A stretch of 64,000 nucleotides of DNA, taken from contig NC_049992.1 of the NCBI RefSeq assembly GCF_000003815.2, positions 8,741,671 through 8,805,670 of the forward strand, read 5' to 3'. The notes below the pieces were generated by a model, which was not told the DNA's origin, searched no databases, and saw only the letters and a list, made by a program, of their open reading frames with translations. This DNA is from Branchiostoma floridae (Eukaryota > Chordata > Leptocardii > Amphioxiformes > Branchiostomatidae). Below, piece by piece: positions 34,101 through 46,100 of this stretch. The translations under genes and the position numbers were made by a program. Position 1 is the first letter of the stretch. Each line of letters starts with the position of its first letter.

Positions 34101-37100
34101 GTGGAAAACTGCTTTGCTCATCTTTTGTGGGATTTGATATTTGCTCCTGCCTCGAGGCACGGCTTAATATTTGCGGCGTGGACCGGCGTGGTAGAAATCG
34201 ACTTCTTCTCATGGAGCTGATATTCTAGAAACCCAGTCTGGCAGCTGTTGAAGGCAGATAACACGAAGGTGGTCTTTTGTATGGATGGTGGGGAGATATG
34301 GATCCATACCTGTGGGGCACCTATGAGGGCCTGTCTACCAGGCCTTCCAGACACACCTACCCACACCTAGTTACTGATTGTCTGGCTGGAGAGATGACGT
34401 AATAGCAACAAATTTTGTTGGTTCTGTCATCATCAAATTAAGCTAACAATGACAGATACTGGAATAAAATTAGTTACATATAACAGTACCAATAGACTCT
34501 GTAGAGATTGTAGTTAGATAGATGCTGATATCTGTTAAGTATAGAAAAAAATATTGTTGGTTCCATCATCATCAAATAACAATGACAGATACTGCCGGGA
34601 TAAAATGTGCTGACTTAAATAACAGTACCAACAGACTGTACAGATTGTAGTTAGGTACTGATATCTTTTAAGTATAGCAACAAATTTCGTTGGTTTTGTC
34701 ATCATCAAATTAACAATGCCAGATGCTGGGATAAAATATGCACATAACAGTACCAGCATATTACAAATTGTATATACTTTGAAGTATTTTTTATGACAAA
34801 GAATAGCTGTGAAGAGATCTTTGATGGGACTTTGATGGGTTGGGAATACTTGAGATGGAACAGTTCAATCTGTTTCCCATTATTCCTGATGCTCAGGTGC
34901 TTCTATTTGACCCCTTTTAGCCTATCTGCAGAATAGAGAGAGAAGAGACCAGCCGCCTAATCTACCACTTGCCTTGTGGTATTAGTGGCTTGCTCCAGGG
35001 AAATGTCATTATGTACATTAAGGGGGGCTGTTTAAGAAGTAAAATGTGGATCGCTGGTTCGGATTATGATGTGAAGATATTTTTTATGTATTTATGACAC
35101 GTCTCACTATTAAGTAACATAGGAAGTTTCAGCCTTCACTTGCAAGAAGAGGGATGCTTTTCTTGTCACCATGCTCTCTCCCCATCCTAAATCTATTCTG
35201 TACTGCCCCCTAGTAAGTTGCCTAGGAACCTGGATGGCCTGATATATTATAGGTGTTGTGGGAGGTGATATGCAGGAGAGAACATGGTTGGAGGAAAGTT
35301 TGATACTGTATGAGCTGTATTGATGGAGGTGGGGCTCCAGAAGGGGTTTCAAGGATACAGAATGCCTTATTCTCAAGTGAACACATGGTATTTAATAAAT
35401 GTGGCCTGTCTGAAGAGTTTTTATTTGTGTTTTCTGCAGGTATGGGAGGATCGATAGTGTGAAGATTCTTCCCAAGCGCAGCTCAGAGGGTGGACTCGCA
35501 GCCTTTGTAGACTTTGTTGACATTAAATCTGCACAGAAGGCCCACAATGGCGTTAACCGCATGGGCGACAGGGAACTGCGTACAGACTACAACGAGCCGG
35601 AACGTGCGCCGGGAACGGTGGTTCAGATTCACGAAGAGGACCCGGCCACGGTGCGACAGCGGGAAATGGGGTACCGGGAGGGCGGCGTACATCCTTACGG
35701 CCCTGCGTACGGACGGTACACGCGATTCGATCGTAGGTCGGATGGGTAAGTGTGTGGCACGGATCCAGCCTCACTCTCATGTATGGTTCTCATGAATTGT
35801 TCTTTCCACAGCTGAAGGATCTACACTACGGAGGGGGTGGTGGGCATGGAATTTACCTTTACTTTTACATTGGGTTGGTTTTGGTTGGCTCGACCGACAC
35901 GCAACCGGATCTGTGTGGTCCGAGACCTCAACGGATTACGCTGCAGCCCCCGGATGGATTACGCCGCCATGGAGGTATAGTTTTAGTTATAATTCCTACC
36001 GTCAGTGCCTTATATGGAATATACCACCGCTTCATTTCATCCTCACATCACCACGGATACGTACCATCACACCGGAGTACCGTCATGCCGACCGGAGTAC
36101 CGCGGGAGTGTACAGTGACAGATAAGTATGCCCAGTGTGCGGGGAGGGCGAGCACTTGCTGTAAGGTATAACTGTGTGTAAGACGTGACGTGGGCTCTTG
36201 TGTTGTGAGTGTGTAGTGTTGGCACGTTTTAGACAGAACAAAGAACAAACTCCCCACGTACACTGGCAACATGGTTAACGTTTACATTCTACCGTTACAT
36301 CTTATGTACATGGTAGGTAGTGACTTGAGGGCTGTTTTAACTGTTAGGGGATGGAGTACTAGCGTACAGTACGTACGTACACTTAACCTGTGGACTACTA
36401 GGATATACCACCTGTGCCTTACATGGGAGATATTTTGGGACGTACCACCTACCCCTGGGGTTAACATGCTGGTCACTCAACGTCCGTGGGAACTGTCTAC
36501 TTGTTGGTCAGCAGTGTGAACTTATGGAGTACGCCTGCAGAGAGACAATGTTACGGAATACCTGTCCATGGATATATATGTATATATACACACATCTGGA
36601 TTACTTGACGTAGTCTCCTAGCAAGGGGAAAAGTGACTGACTCTGACATACGCCCACGTGACTTCATCAGCAAGTATTGGACATCACTCTACTGTATCTA
36701 CAGACAGCTTTACTTCTAGACATTGCAGTGTAGCAGACATGGAGTATTTGTATGCAGCGATTTGGATAAATCACGACTACTTCAATGCAGTGAACTGAGC
36801 TATCTGCAGACTTAGTTACAAACCGGATGTTTCTTTCTTCATTGACCTGGACACTATCAACAGATCTAAACAGCTGGAAGTATACTATGAGGATCAACTT
36901 GTTTTGACTTTGTCAGTATTGACTACAAGAAGAACTACGCCAGAGTTAAGTTTCATCGCGGAGCAGAAGTATTGGTATAATGTCTCGGAGAACGATGTCG
37001 GACATTACGTCACAGTCAAGTGGATTAACAGTGTGTTATAGTAAGCAGGCGAAACAATACGTGACTCGATGCCTCACGGTCCAGTCAGGACCACCGTCTG

Positions 37101-40100
37101 TGCAGGCTGCCCACAGAGGGGCGTCTGCTCGCTGATGGAACGGCATTGGTGACAGGCGTGAACTAATGATACATCACACATGGAATACTGAGTGATCGAT
37201 GAACGGTGTCATCGCCATGGATACAGACTGATCGCGCTGGAATACTTCTGATTGGATCTACCGTGGCGCAGTGCCGACGGGACGTATCAGACGAGCAGGC
37301 ATCAATCACCCACCACGTCTGGATAACTGTAACTCGCTGACGGCCCCAAATTGTGGTTTGATGTTGAATGTGGTTTGCGGTTTTGTTGTTTTGCCGACAG
37401 GCTTGCCTGTCCCTCGCCGTCAGTACCCCTTCTGTAAGACAAAGCCAAACGGCCTCCGGGTTTTATTGGATTATTACACGGTGTGTACGCCCACTCCAGG
37501 TTGGTATCCCCTAATACTGCGTGGCTTCACTGTTAACTAACCAGGTAAAAAACTACTCTGTAAGGCAAGGAGTTTGACCAGTCTTATACTAACCTTGTAA
37601 CATTCAACAGATGTAGCCAGAGGTAGCACCTAGTGTACTCTTCATCTACTGATGATCTGATGAATTTTCTCAATTCTTACATGGAATAGTTGTTGCTGGG
37701 CTTGTTTTTTTTTATGATACAGAATTGTATGTATATCTATGATGACATTTTTTTCTAACAATGTGCATCACTTTTATGACACTATGTATATGATGACTTT
37801 TTAAAGATATTTTCACTGTAATCAGCTCTTTTACTATTGCAAGGAGGGAAAACACTTGATTACAAAGTTGTAACATCAGAGAAAGGGGCAATTTGATTGG
37901 CTCATGGTTGGCCAACCAGGCATAAGAAAGAAAAGTTTGTTCTTCTCATAACAAGGCATGTCACTAATGGATTTTCAAATAAAGTCTCAATCTCCAAATG
38001 ATTGGCTGCATTTGATTGGCCGTCTATGACCAACTAGGGATACAATACAAAATCTAGAACTAAGTGAAACAAAGCTTGTCAAAGAGAGGTAACTACTCTC
38101 ATTGCATTCTCCAGTTACTTTTCCTTTTTTTGGTAAAACAGCTTTGTAGTCAACCATTCTGAATGGGGGTGCAGGAATAAACGCAGTTGAAGTGGATGTG
38201 AACCTTTTTAATGATCTCACGACTTCTGTCATCTGCTCTCCACAAATGGAGGTTTCAGTCAACACTGAAGCTGGCCAAAGATGGAGATATTATTGCAACT
38301 CTCCTTTTTTCAGAGTGTCTGTTTCTGTATTTCCCTTGAAAGTGTAAAGGTTGGTGCAGACTTTTACTGTAATATTTCCACTGTTGGAGATTTGATGGTA
38401 AGTATGTTGTAAGCTGCAGGACCTCTGATATATCCCTGTTACTACCTTGACCTTTCTCCTGTGCATGGTAGATCTAAACCAACTCTCTGACCTGCTGTTG
38501 TTGAAATACCAGGATGCCAGACGACCGAGGGTACGACCACAGCCCGTACTTCTACGACCGCCCGTACGACCGCCGTCACCTAGGTTACGTGGAGGAGGAT
38601 CCGTATCAGCGTGGAAGACACATGGATTACGGACCGCGCGCAGCATACTATTCCGATAAAGGGCGAATGTATGAACAAGGTATAAAACTCATACCAACAG
38701 TTTTCTTGTAGTTGTGCTAAAGTTTAAAAGAGCACTATGAAACAAGGCTTGAAAGACACTCAGCCACATAAACACAAATGACATCTTGGTGCGATAGAGT
38801 AGTAAATGAAAGTGGGAGTAAAAGGAAGATTATTGATGAAATAGTGAACTTAGTACAGTTTAAGACATGGTAAGATGTTACATTGGCCATAAATTCAAGT
38901 GGTTACAATACAACCATGAGAAAAGATAGATGCAAAACACTTCAAAATAAAGGTAACAGTAAAAGGGGCCATGGCATTAGAAAATTGGAGAATTTATTTT
39001 GTAAACCATGACAATGACAACACTTAAGCCTAAATGCCAGTCTCCATGGTTAGCTTGCAAAATGATTGAGCCAGCAGTCACTATTTTCAGCATATAGCAC
39101 TCAGGCCAAACAACACTGCAGTGGTTAGAAAGGACTCCAATCATGCATGTCTGCAAATGTCTGAACAACTGAGTTTTCACACATAGGTGCTAATGACAGT
39201 CCCTCCCTCCTGGCTTTGTTAGAATAACAAGGCAACAAAAGGAACCCCATGGGGCATGTTCCAATTTCAGAATGCTGTTGCATTTCTTTCTTTGTAACTA
39301 GATTCTAGCAACAAAGAAATCTAATGCCTTGTGTGTGTGGACGAACTGTTTAGAAAAAAACATGGGCATCCTGCTCAATAGTTGTTGTCGAAGTAGAAAA
39401 TCCCAAATAATTTTCATACATTTGAAGTAGATCTCAAACAGTTATTTGGAAAGGACTCAATGTAAAAAAAAAAAGTTATATTTTCTAAACTGTGAACTCA
39501 TGTTTTCAGGTCGGTACAGCCAGGAACCCGCGCGACAACGAAGCGAACTACGGGATTATCCGCGGGAAACTCGAGAACAACACTCCTCCCGGGACAGAGA
39601 CTCTCGCGAGCCGCCCCCGCGGCCAGAGAAGTACCAAGACGCAGAGGACAGTAGTAGTAGCAGGCATAGCCGGAAGCCTCATCGCTCTCAGGAGGGGAAG
39701 AAGAAATCGCGGAAGTCGCGGTCGAAAAGCGAGAGCGGCTCGAGTAGCGGCAGTTCCAGCAGCAGTTCTCACAGCAGCAGCAGTAGTTCCAGTAGGAGTC
39801 GCTCCAAGAGGTGAGAAATGATACAAACAAATTTAAAAAAATAGTATTTTCATTTGCCAAAAATCAGTAAATCAAACAACGGGATATGATTTTGGAAATG
39901 GTTAGACGTTTCAGACGTCTGACACTCATGAAAGATGCCTGATGGCTGTCTGAAAAGTCCATTTCCAAAATTATATCAAGTTGCTTGAGTAACTGCTTTT
40001 TGGCACATCTTATTACCTTATTATGTCTAACCTTCATCGTTGTAGTATTGTCATTGTTTTCTTGCTCAAAAGAAAGCAATAACTTGCTCAAAGTCATCTT

Positions 40101-43100
40101 CATAAAAAAATGTACACAATAACTGTCGTAGTACATTCACTTGTGGAGAGATATCTGCTGTCAGCCTCATTATGGTCTACTCGCAAAGCATTAAAAACAT
40201 TACTTCGTCACTTTGCACCTATTAGTGAACTGACAGACACCCTAGGTTGCAAACTGTACTTGCTATGGCTGCTGCAATTCAAGCGGGTTTCCTGTGCTAC
40301 TCCCTGTCCTTATGTCTAGATCCACCGTGATATCTATGTGCAGATATCAGCAGTGTCGGGAAAAAGATAAGATTGAGCCTAAGTCCTTTGGCCAAATTTT
40401 ATTTTTATGTAGCAACTTGCTTGGTCTGGTAGGTACCATACAGATGCTTGCTGCCCCACAGTTTACATCAGTGGGTCCCTGCCAGTGGCTTGTCTGCACC
40501 ACATCCTGTAGGACACAATATTGAGATCATGTGACCAGGAGTTGCTAGGTAACTGCAGCAATTAGGTTTCCTTGCGAAAGCTATAAATAGCATGACCCAG
40601 ATAGAGGCTGCTTTTCTTCCTTGTCCCCTCCTCGAAAAATGACCTGACAGAAAGAAATACACTTTGCATAGTCAAACTGTGCTGTCACAGTGATAGCACC
40701 AAAAAAATGCAGAAAAAGCCTAAAACTAGTAAAAGAAATTTTTGTCAAACGGTTGTTCAGATGACGGAGAAGGAGAGACACCCCACATAAGTCACGAAGT
40801 AAGTAGATCTAACACAACATTCACCAACAGTGAAATTTGTGGTGTATTGCAGATCCATTATACACCTGTTTGTGTTTTGGCCCTTTGAGTCCTAAATACA
40901 TATACATGTAGAACTTGTCAGAGCAAAGACTTCATGTTCCGCAGTGGAGTTTTTTTGGCTTATTGTTGCTGGAGGCTTGCTGGATTCTTGGCTTATTAAA
41001 TATTTATGACTGACAGATTGCATAAGTACCATGTTTTTTTCACAGCTGTCAGTATAGCCTATTGTTTATCTTGCTCGCACAGTAGATGTGGCACGATGAA
41101 AAGTGGAACTCCAGCGACCATCTTGTAGCATATTAACAAGCCACTACCCTCTGTTTCTGAACGATAACTTGATTTCAATTCCCTCTCGGCTTTCTGGAAA
41201 TGAATATGTAAGATCCATCTGTCATTCTTTGTCAACATGTCTCTCCCAGCAGACACAATATTTCGATTTTATCACATACCAGTCTGTGTCAAAAGACGTT
41301 GTAATTACCAGGGTATAAAGACTGTGTCAAAAGACGTTGTAATTACCAGGGTATAAAGACTACTCTTTTAGAAGAAAAATCTTTTGTTGAAGTATATGTT
41401 ACATTGTATATCCTACACATACACACACATATATTTATGTTTATTCTATGCACACACACAGATACATGTACAAGAGAAGGCAGTGGAGCTTCAAGTAGAC
41501 AATAGGCTGGATACAAGATTGTTTCCATGGCCTGCATAGGCCAAATGTGCTAAGGGTCATGTTGGCCTTGGAGAGAAGCGATACTGTCTTTGCCCCTGAT
41601 AGATTTGCTTGGAGATTATGCGTAGGCCCTAGAAACAGTCTCGCATCCAGCAATCCAGGCCATGTAGACAAAGGATCCAGATCCCCCTTCCCCCAGAACT
41701 AACAATGGTTAGCCCCCATGTGGAGCAGCTGTTTCCCACAAGCCCGTAGTGTTTGTCCTTCATGTAAAGGTCATAAGCCAAACGAATTCAGGCTTCAAAC
41801 AGAAAGATCAGCAACCAAGGGGACATGTTTTGAGCTAACGTTTGTGTTACCCACACAATAATACTGTGATTTAATCAGTTGTAGATAATATACCTGGTCG
41901 TGGTAGTGTCAAATCAGTGCATGTACCAGCTCAGGTATAGAACTTTAGAAGTCTAGGTTATACAGCATAAGATTTGAGTTTTGGTGCTTTCCAGATCGTA
42001 CAAATTTTTAAAATGCTTTTGACAGACTTTCAAGCTTTTAGCACATCCTTCCCAGCACGTCTAACCCCCGCAGGATGGGAAACAACAGACGTTAAACCGG
42101 AGAAAAAAATTTAGCACTGGAATATAGCTTAGATACAGGGGATATTGATCAGATACAACCTAAGTGTTGTCTCCAAAATGCCCTTGCATGATTTAGTTGC
42201 AACCTAAATTTGGAATGTCTTTGACAAGTGATGGCGGTATACTGTATACATGCAAGGAGCTTTTATCAAGTAGCTGCTCTCAGTCATCCAAATATCATGT
42301 GATAGGGAAGCTTACGTGGCTGTGATCATGTAGCTACCACTCTGGCATCTATTGGTCAGTATTGACCAGGGATAGATTCTAGGTTCTGTCCATCCTACTT
42401 GTACAGTGTGTCCTGTGACAAATCCGTACACTCTCACGTGACTCTGCAGTACAAGGACGAAGGAGGTTGAACCTACTTGGCAGTACAGGTAGTTACCAGG
42501 CTGCAATGAGAAGAGGGAATTAATCTCCAAGCAGATCTTGCTTGGAGATTAGAGCTGCTTGGAGATTAGAGGGAATCACAATCCTAGGATTACTCCCAAA
42601 ACAATCACCCAGGGCTCATGAATTATTCATAAATACATGTTTGCATGTGTGTGAGGCACCAAAACATTCACTGATGATTCACACCATTCAGTGTTGTTTG
42701 TGTTGGTTTGCCCTACTCACAACATTTAGTGCATAGTTTCTACCAGACTCTATAGTTTGCTGGAAGGATTGTAGAAATGGGCCAAATACACCAAAATATG
42801 CCAGAATAGTTAAGACTACATGCCCGTAGCCAGGATTTTGGTTGGGGGGGTTCTTTTTAGTACTTGCTGGACTATCGAGCGCCGCAGGCGCGAGACTCAC
42901 GCCGAAGGCGTGAGCTGCCTAGGGGGGTCCGGGGGCATGCTCCCCCGGAGAAAATTGAAATCTTGACCCTCTGAAACGCCATTTCCTGCATTATGATGGG
43001 CAAAATTCGCTGGCTAAGTTTAATGGAATTTCTATTAAAAAAACAGAAGACTTTTGGCATAAGTCTTTGAGGCCGACTCCCCCGACATATTTTCACCATG

Positions 43101-46100
43101 TCCGACACCAAAGGCGAGAGGCGTCGCAATGAGGTCCGGGCGAATTTTGAAATCTCGACCCTCTGAAAAGCCATTTCCTGCACTTTCTGGAGCAAATTTT
43201 GCTGATAGACTCACTAAAATTGAATGAAATGTCTACAAGTGAAAAATGCATGTCAGTCATGCCTTTGAAAAAAAATCTTGGACATGAAAAAGTGGACCTT
43301 TGAGCCTGAAAAAGCGGACCTTTGAGCGTGTGGGGGGGTTCTTCCGAACCCCCCGAACGCCCCCTGGCTACGGGCATGGACTATAAGTTGCAAACCTAAA
43401 TCCTCTGTCCCATTCCTCTGGCCTTTTTTTCAGTCTATTTCATTTGGCTAATTTCCAGTGAAATTCTACAATTTTTCCAGCAACTCATGGAGTCCGGTAT
43501 AATCTACTACTGCGTAGGCATTGCAGTTTTACTTTTAGGCATGGCTGAATCATTGATCTCTGCTTGAAAACGTCCCCTTGTCATGAATGCAGCATTTTCC
43601 ACTTGACAGAATTTCCTTTTCGGTGCCCCTTCTCTCAATTGTGTGCATTGTTCACCAACATTTAACATACAGCCTCTCCTAGTACCTGAGGAAGTGGTAC
43701 TAGCCTCAGTCCAAGGTCACAAACGTTAGAAAACAGGACATTGAGGACATTGTTTACTAACACTGCCATCCTGATTGTAGATTAATGAGATTCTCCTCCC
43801 TCAGAAAACTCTGTGTGTACCTCATGTCAAGGTCACCTCACAGCTAACAAAAAGCAGACATCCTGTCAGAGTTGTCTGGCCTTTTTCCTACACTCTGAGT
43901 CTGTGTCGTTTGCCCCAATATTGAAGGGGGTCTGCATGGGGGTTTTCATAATGGACAATGCAAATATTCTACCCTCGCAATACATAAATGCCACTGATTA
44001 TGGTTTATGTTAGATTACAGTGTCCTGATTACTAATTACATGGAATTAAAACGGTGATTGTGCCATAACGGATAATGCAAATCTTTTGTGTTCCCAACAC
44101 ACAATGTAGAAACATTCAACCACACCGATTATGGTTTATGCTAAATTAGGCCCAATCTATACACAGTTTTTGCCGATATCTGTGGAGATGTCGGGAGGGA
44201 TCTGGAACGTTGGCCGTGGGACACCCGTGGCGCTTGCAGTCATAAACAGCTATATAGCCTAATGAGCCCGTGTTATATGCTAATGAGCCCTCCCGAAGTC
44301 GGGACACATCTACACGCGCGCGGAAGCTGTCGGGGACCCCTGCCAAGCTATCGGGGACCCCTGCTAAGCTATCGGGCGAATGCTCCGGACCTTTCGGGAG
44401 AAATTCTGCCGATATTTTTATGGCGATATTGCAGTTCCACCTAGACGCTGAAAAAAGGGAAAAAACTGTGTCTAGATCGTGCCTTAGTGTCCTGATTTCT
44501 AATTACGTGGAATTAAAACAGTGATTGTGCCATAACGGACAATGCAAATCTTCTGCGTTCTCAACACATAATGCTGAAACATTCAACCACGCCAATTATG
44601 GTTTATGCTAAATTAGAGTGTCCTGATTACAAATTACATGGAATTAAAACAGTAATTTTGCCATAACGGACAATGCAAATCTTCTGTGTTCCCAACGTGT
44701 AATGCAGAAACAATCAACCACACCGATTATGGTTTGTTAAATTAGAGTGCCCTGATCGCTAATTACATGGAATTAAAAAGGTAATTGTGCCATTCTGAAA
44801 ATTACACGGAGGGTCCCAATGAACAACAGCAGCCTTCCTCAGACAGACTTGTTTGCCCTTGAATGAAAATTGAAGGTCATGTCGGGAACAGAATGCAGCC
44901 CAGCTTGCAGCAGCCGCAGCCGACCATGTCTAATAACACACCACTGGCGGGGGCATTGCATTAATCTGCATTTGCACCCTTTGAAAAGCCTGGGGACCTT
45001 CCATTGATGAGTGTGATGCTGGTGAAAAATCACAGTGCAGCAACAGTTCTTCTTGTCCTTTTCATCCTGTCAGGCGACCACTTCTGATGGACTTGGTTGC
45101 ATAGTCCAGCCCTGCTCTTGCACAGTTTGCCACAAGTTGTGCATGTGAAAGCAGTTGTTGTACAAGAGTACATCTAGTGGTAAAGTAGTAAAAATCTAAC
45201 AAAAAAGAAAGAAGATGGGAAGTCAGTGCATGCTGTAAATACTGTACACAGCGCTTATCTTCCATGCCACTGTTCTTCTATGGGCTAAACTGGATCAATA
45301 TCACTGTCATTCTTTTAGTACAAAAGCCAAAAAAACACTCTTGTAAATTCACACAATATAAAGCCTCATAGTGTAAACTGTAGCCTGTTAGTACTGTCAT
45401 GATCAATAAGAAGTATATGGAGATTTGCGGCAAGACGCTGTTCAAGTCTAACAGGGAGGCCGGGTTATCTTTAGTGAGAAAGATAAACAAGGTTCCTGTA
45501 ATCACGTACCACACATACTACCCTGCAGCTTGTACTGTAGGGGTCACGGGTACCCTGGTAACCACACTTGTTGCCAAGGCCTAATCTCCAAGCAGACCCT
45601 ACCGTAGCATAAGATAGTATCAAAAGCTGCCAGAGGAGTGAAGCTGGCCTAGCACGGTGATTTTGGCTCCCAGTGGCCGGTGACTCCCTTTGGCCAGCTA
45701 TACTCTTTAGCCAGCTTTGAAAGTTTTCTTATGCCACTGGTAAATCTGACTGGAGATAAGCCAAGGCCTTGACAGGCTAGCTCCTCTGGTTGCCCTTTTT
45801 TTCCTTGAGTGAACAAATGCCATGGATATTCTGCCTACCAATACTGACATTCTAGAAAATGCATGGATTTGATGGCACATAGAACCATTGTTTGGAATTA
45901 TTGTTTTGTAAAACCGGTTGTAAGTAAGGTTCTCTTTTCTCCGAGAGAGTTGGTATGCATGATAAGTTGGTCCTCGCACGCGACCCACTACACACACGTT
46001 CTGTGTGTCTGGGCCGTTGCTATAAACAGTGCCGCCGCCCAGATCAGCAGTCGCCTCAAAATAGTTGGCAGAGAGAGTGCCGCGGCAGCACACATGCTGT

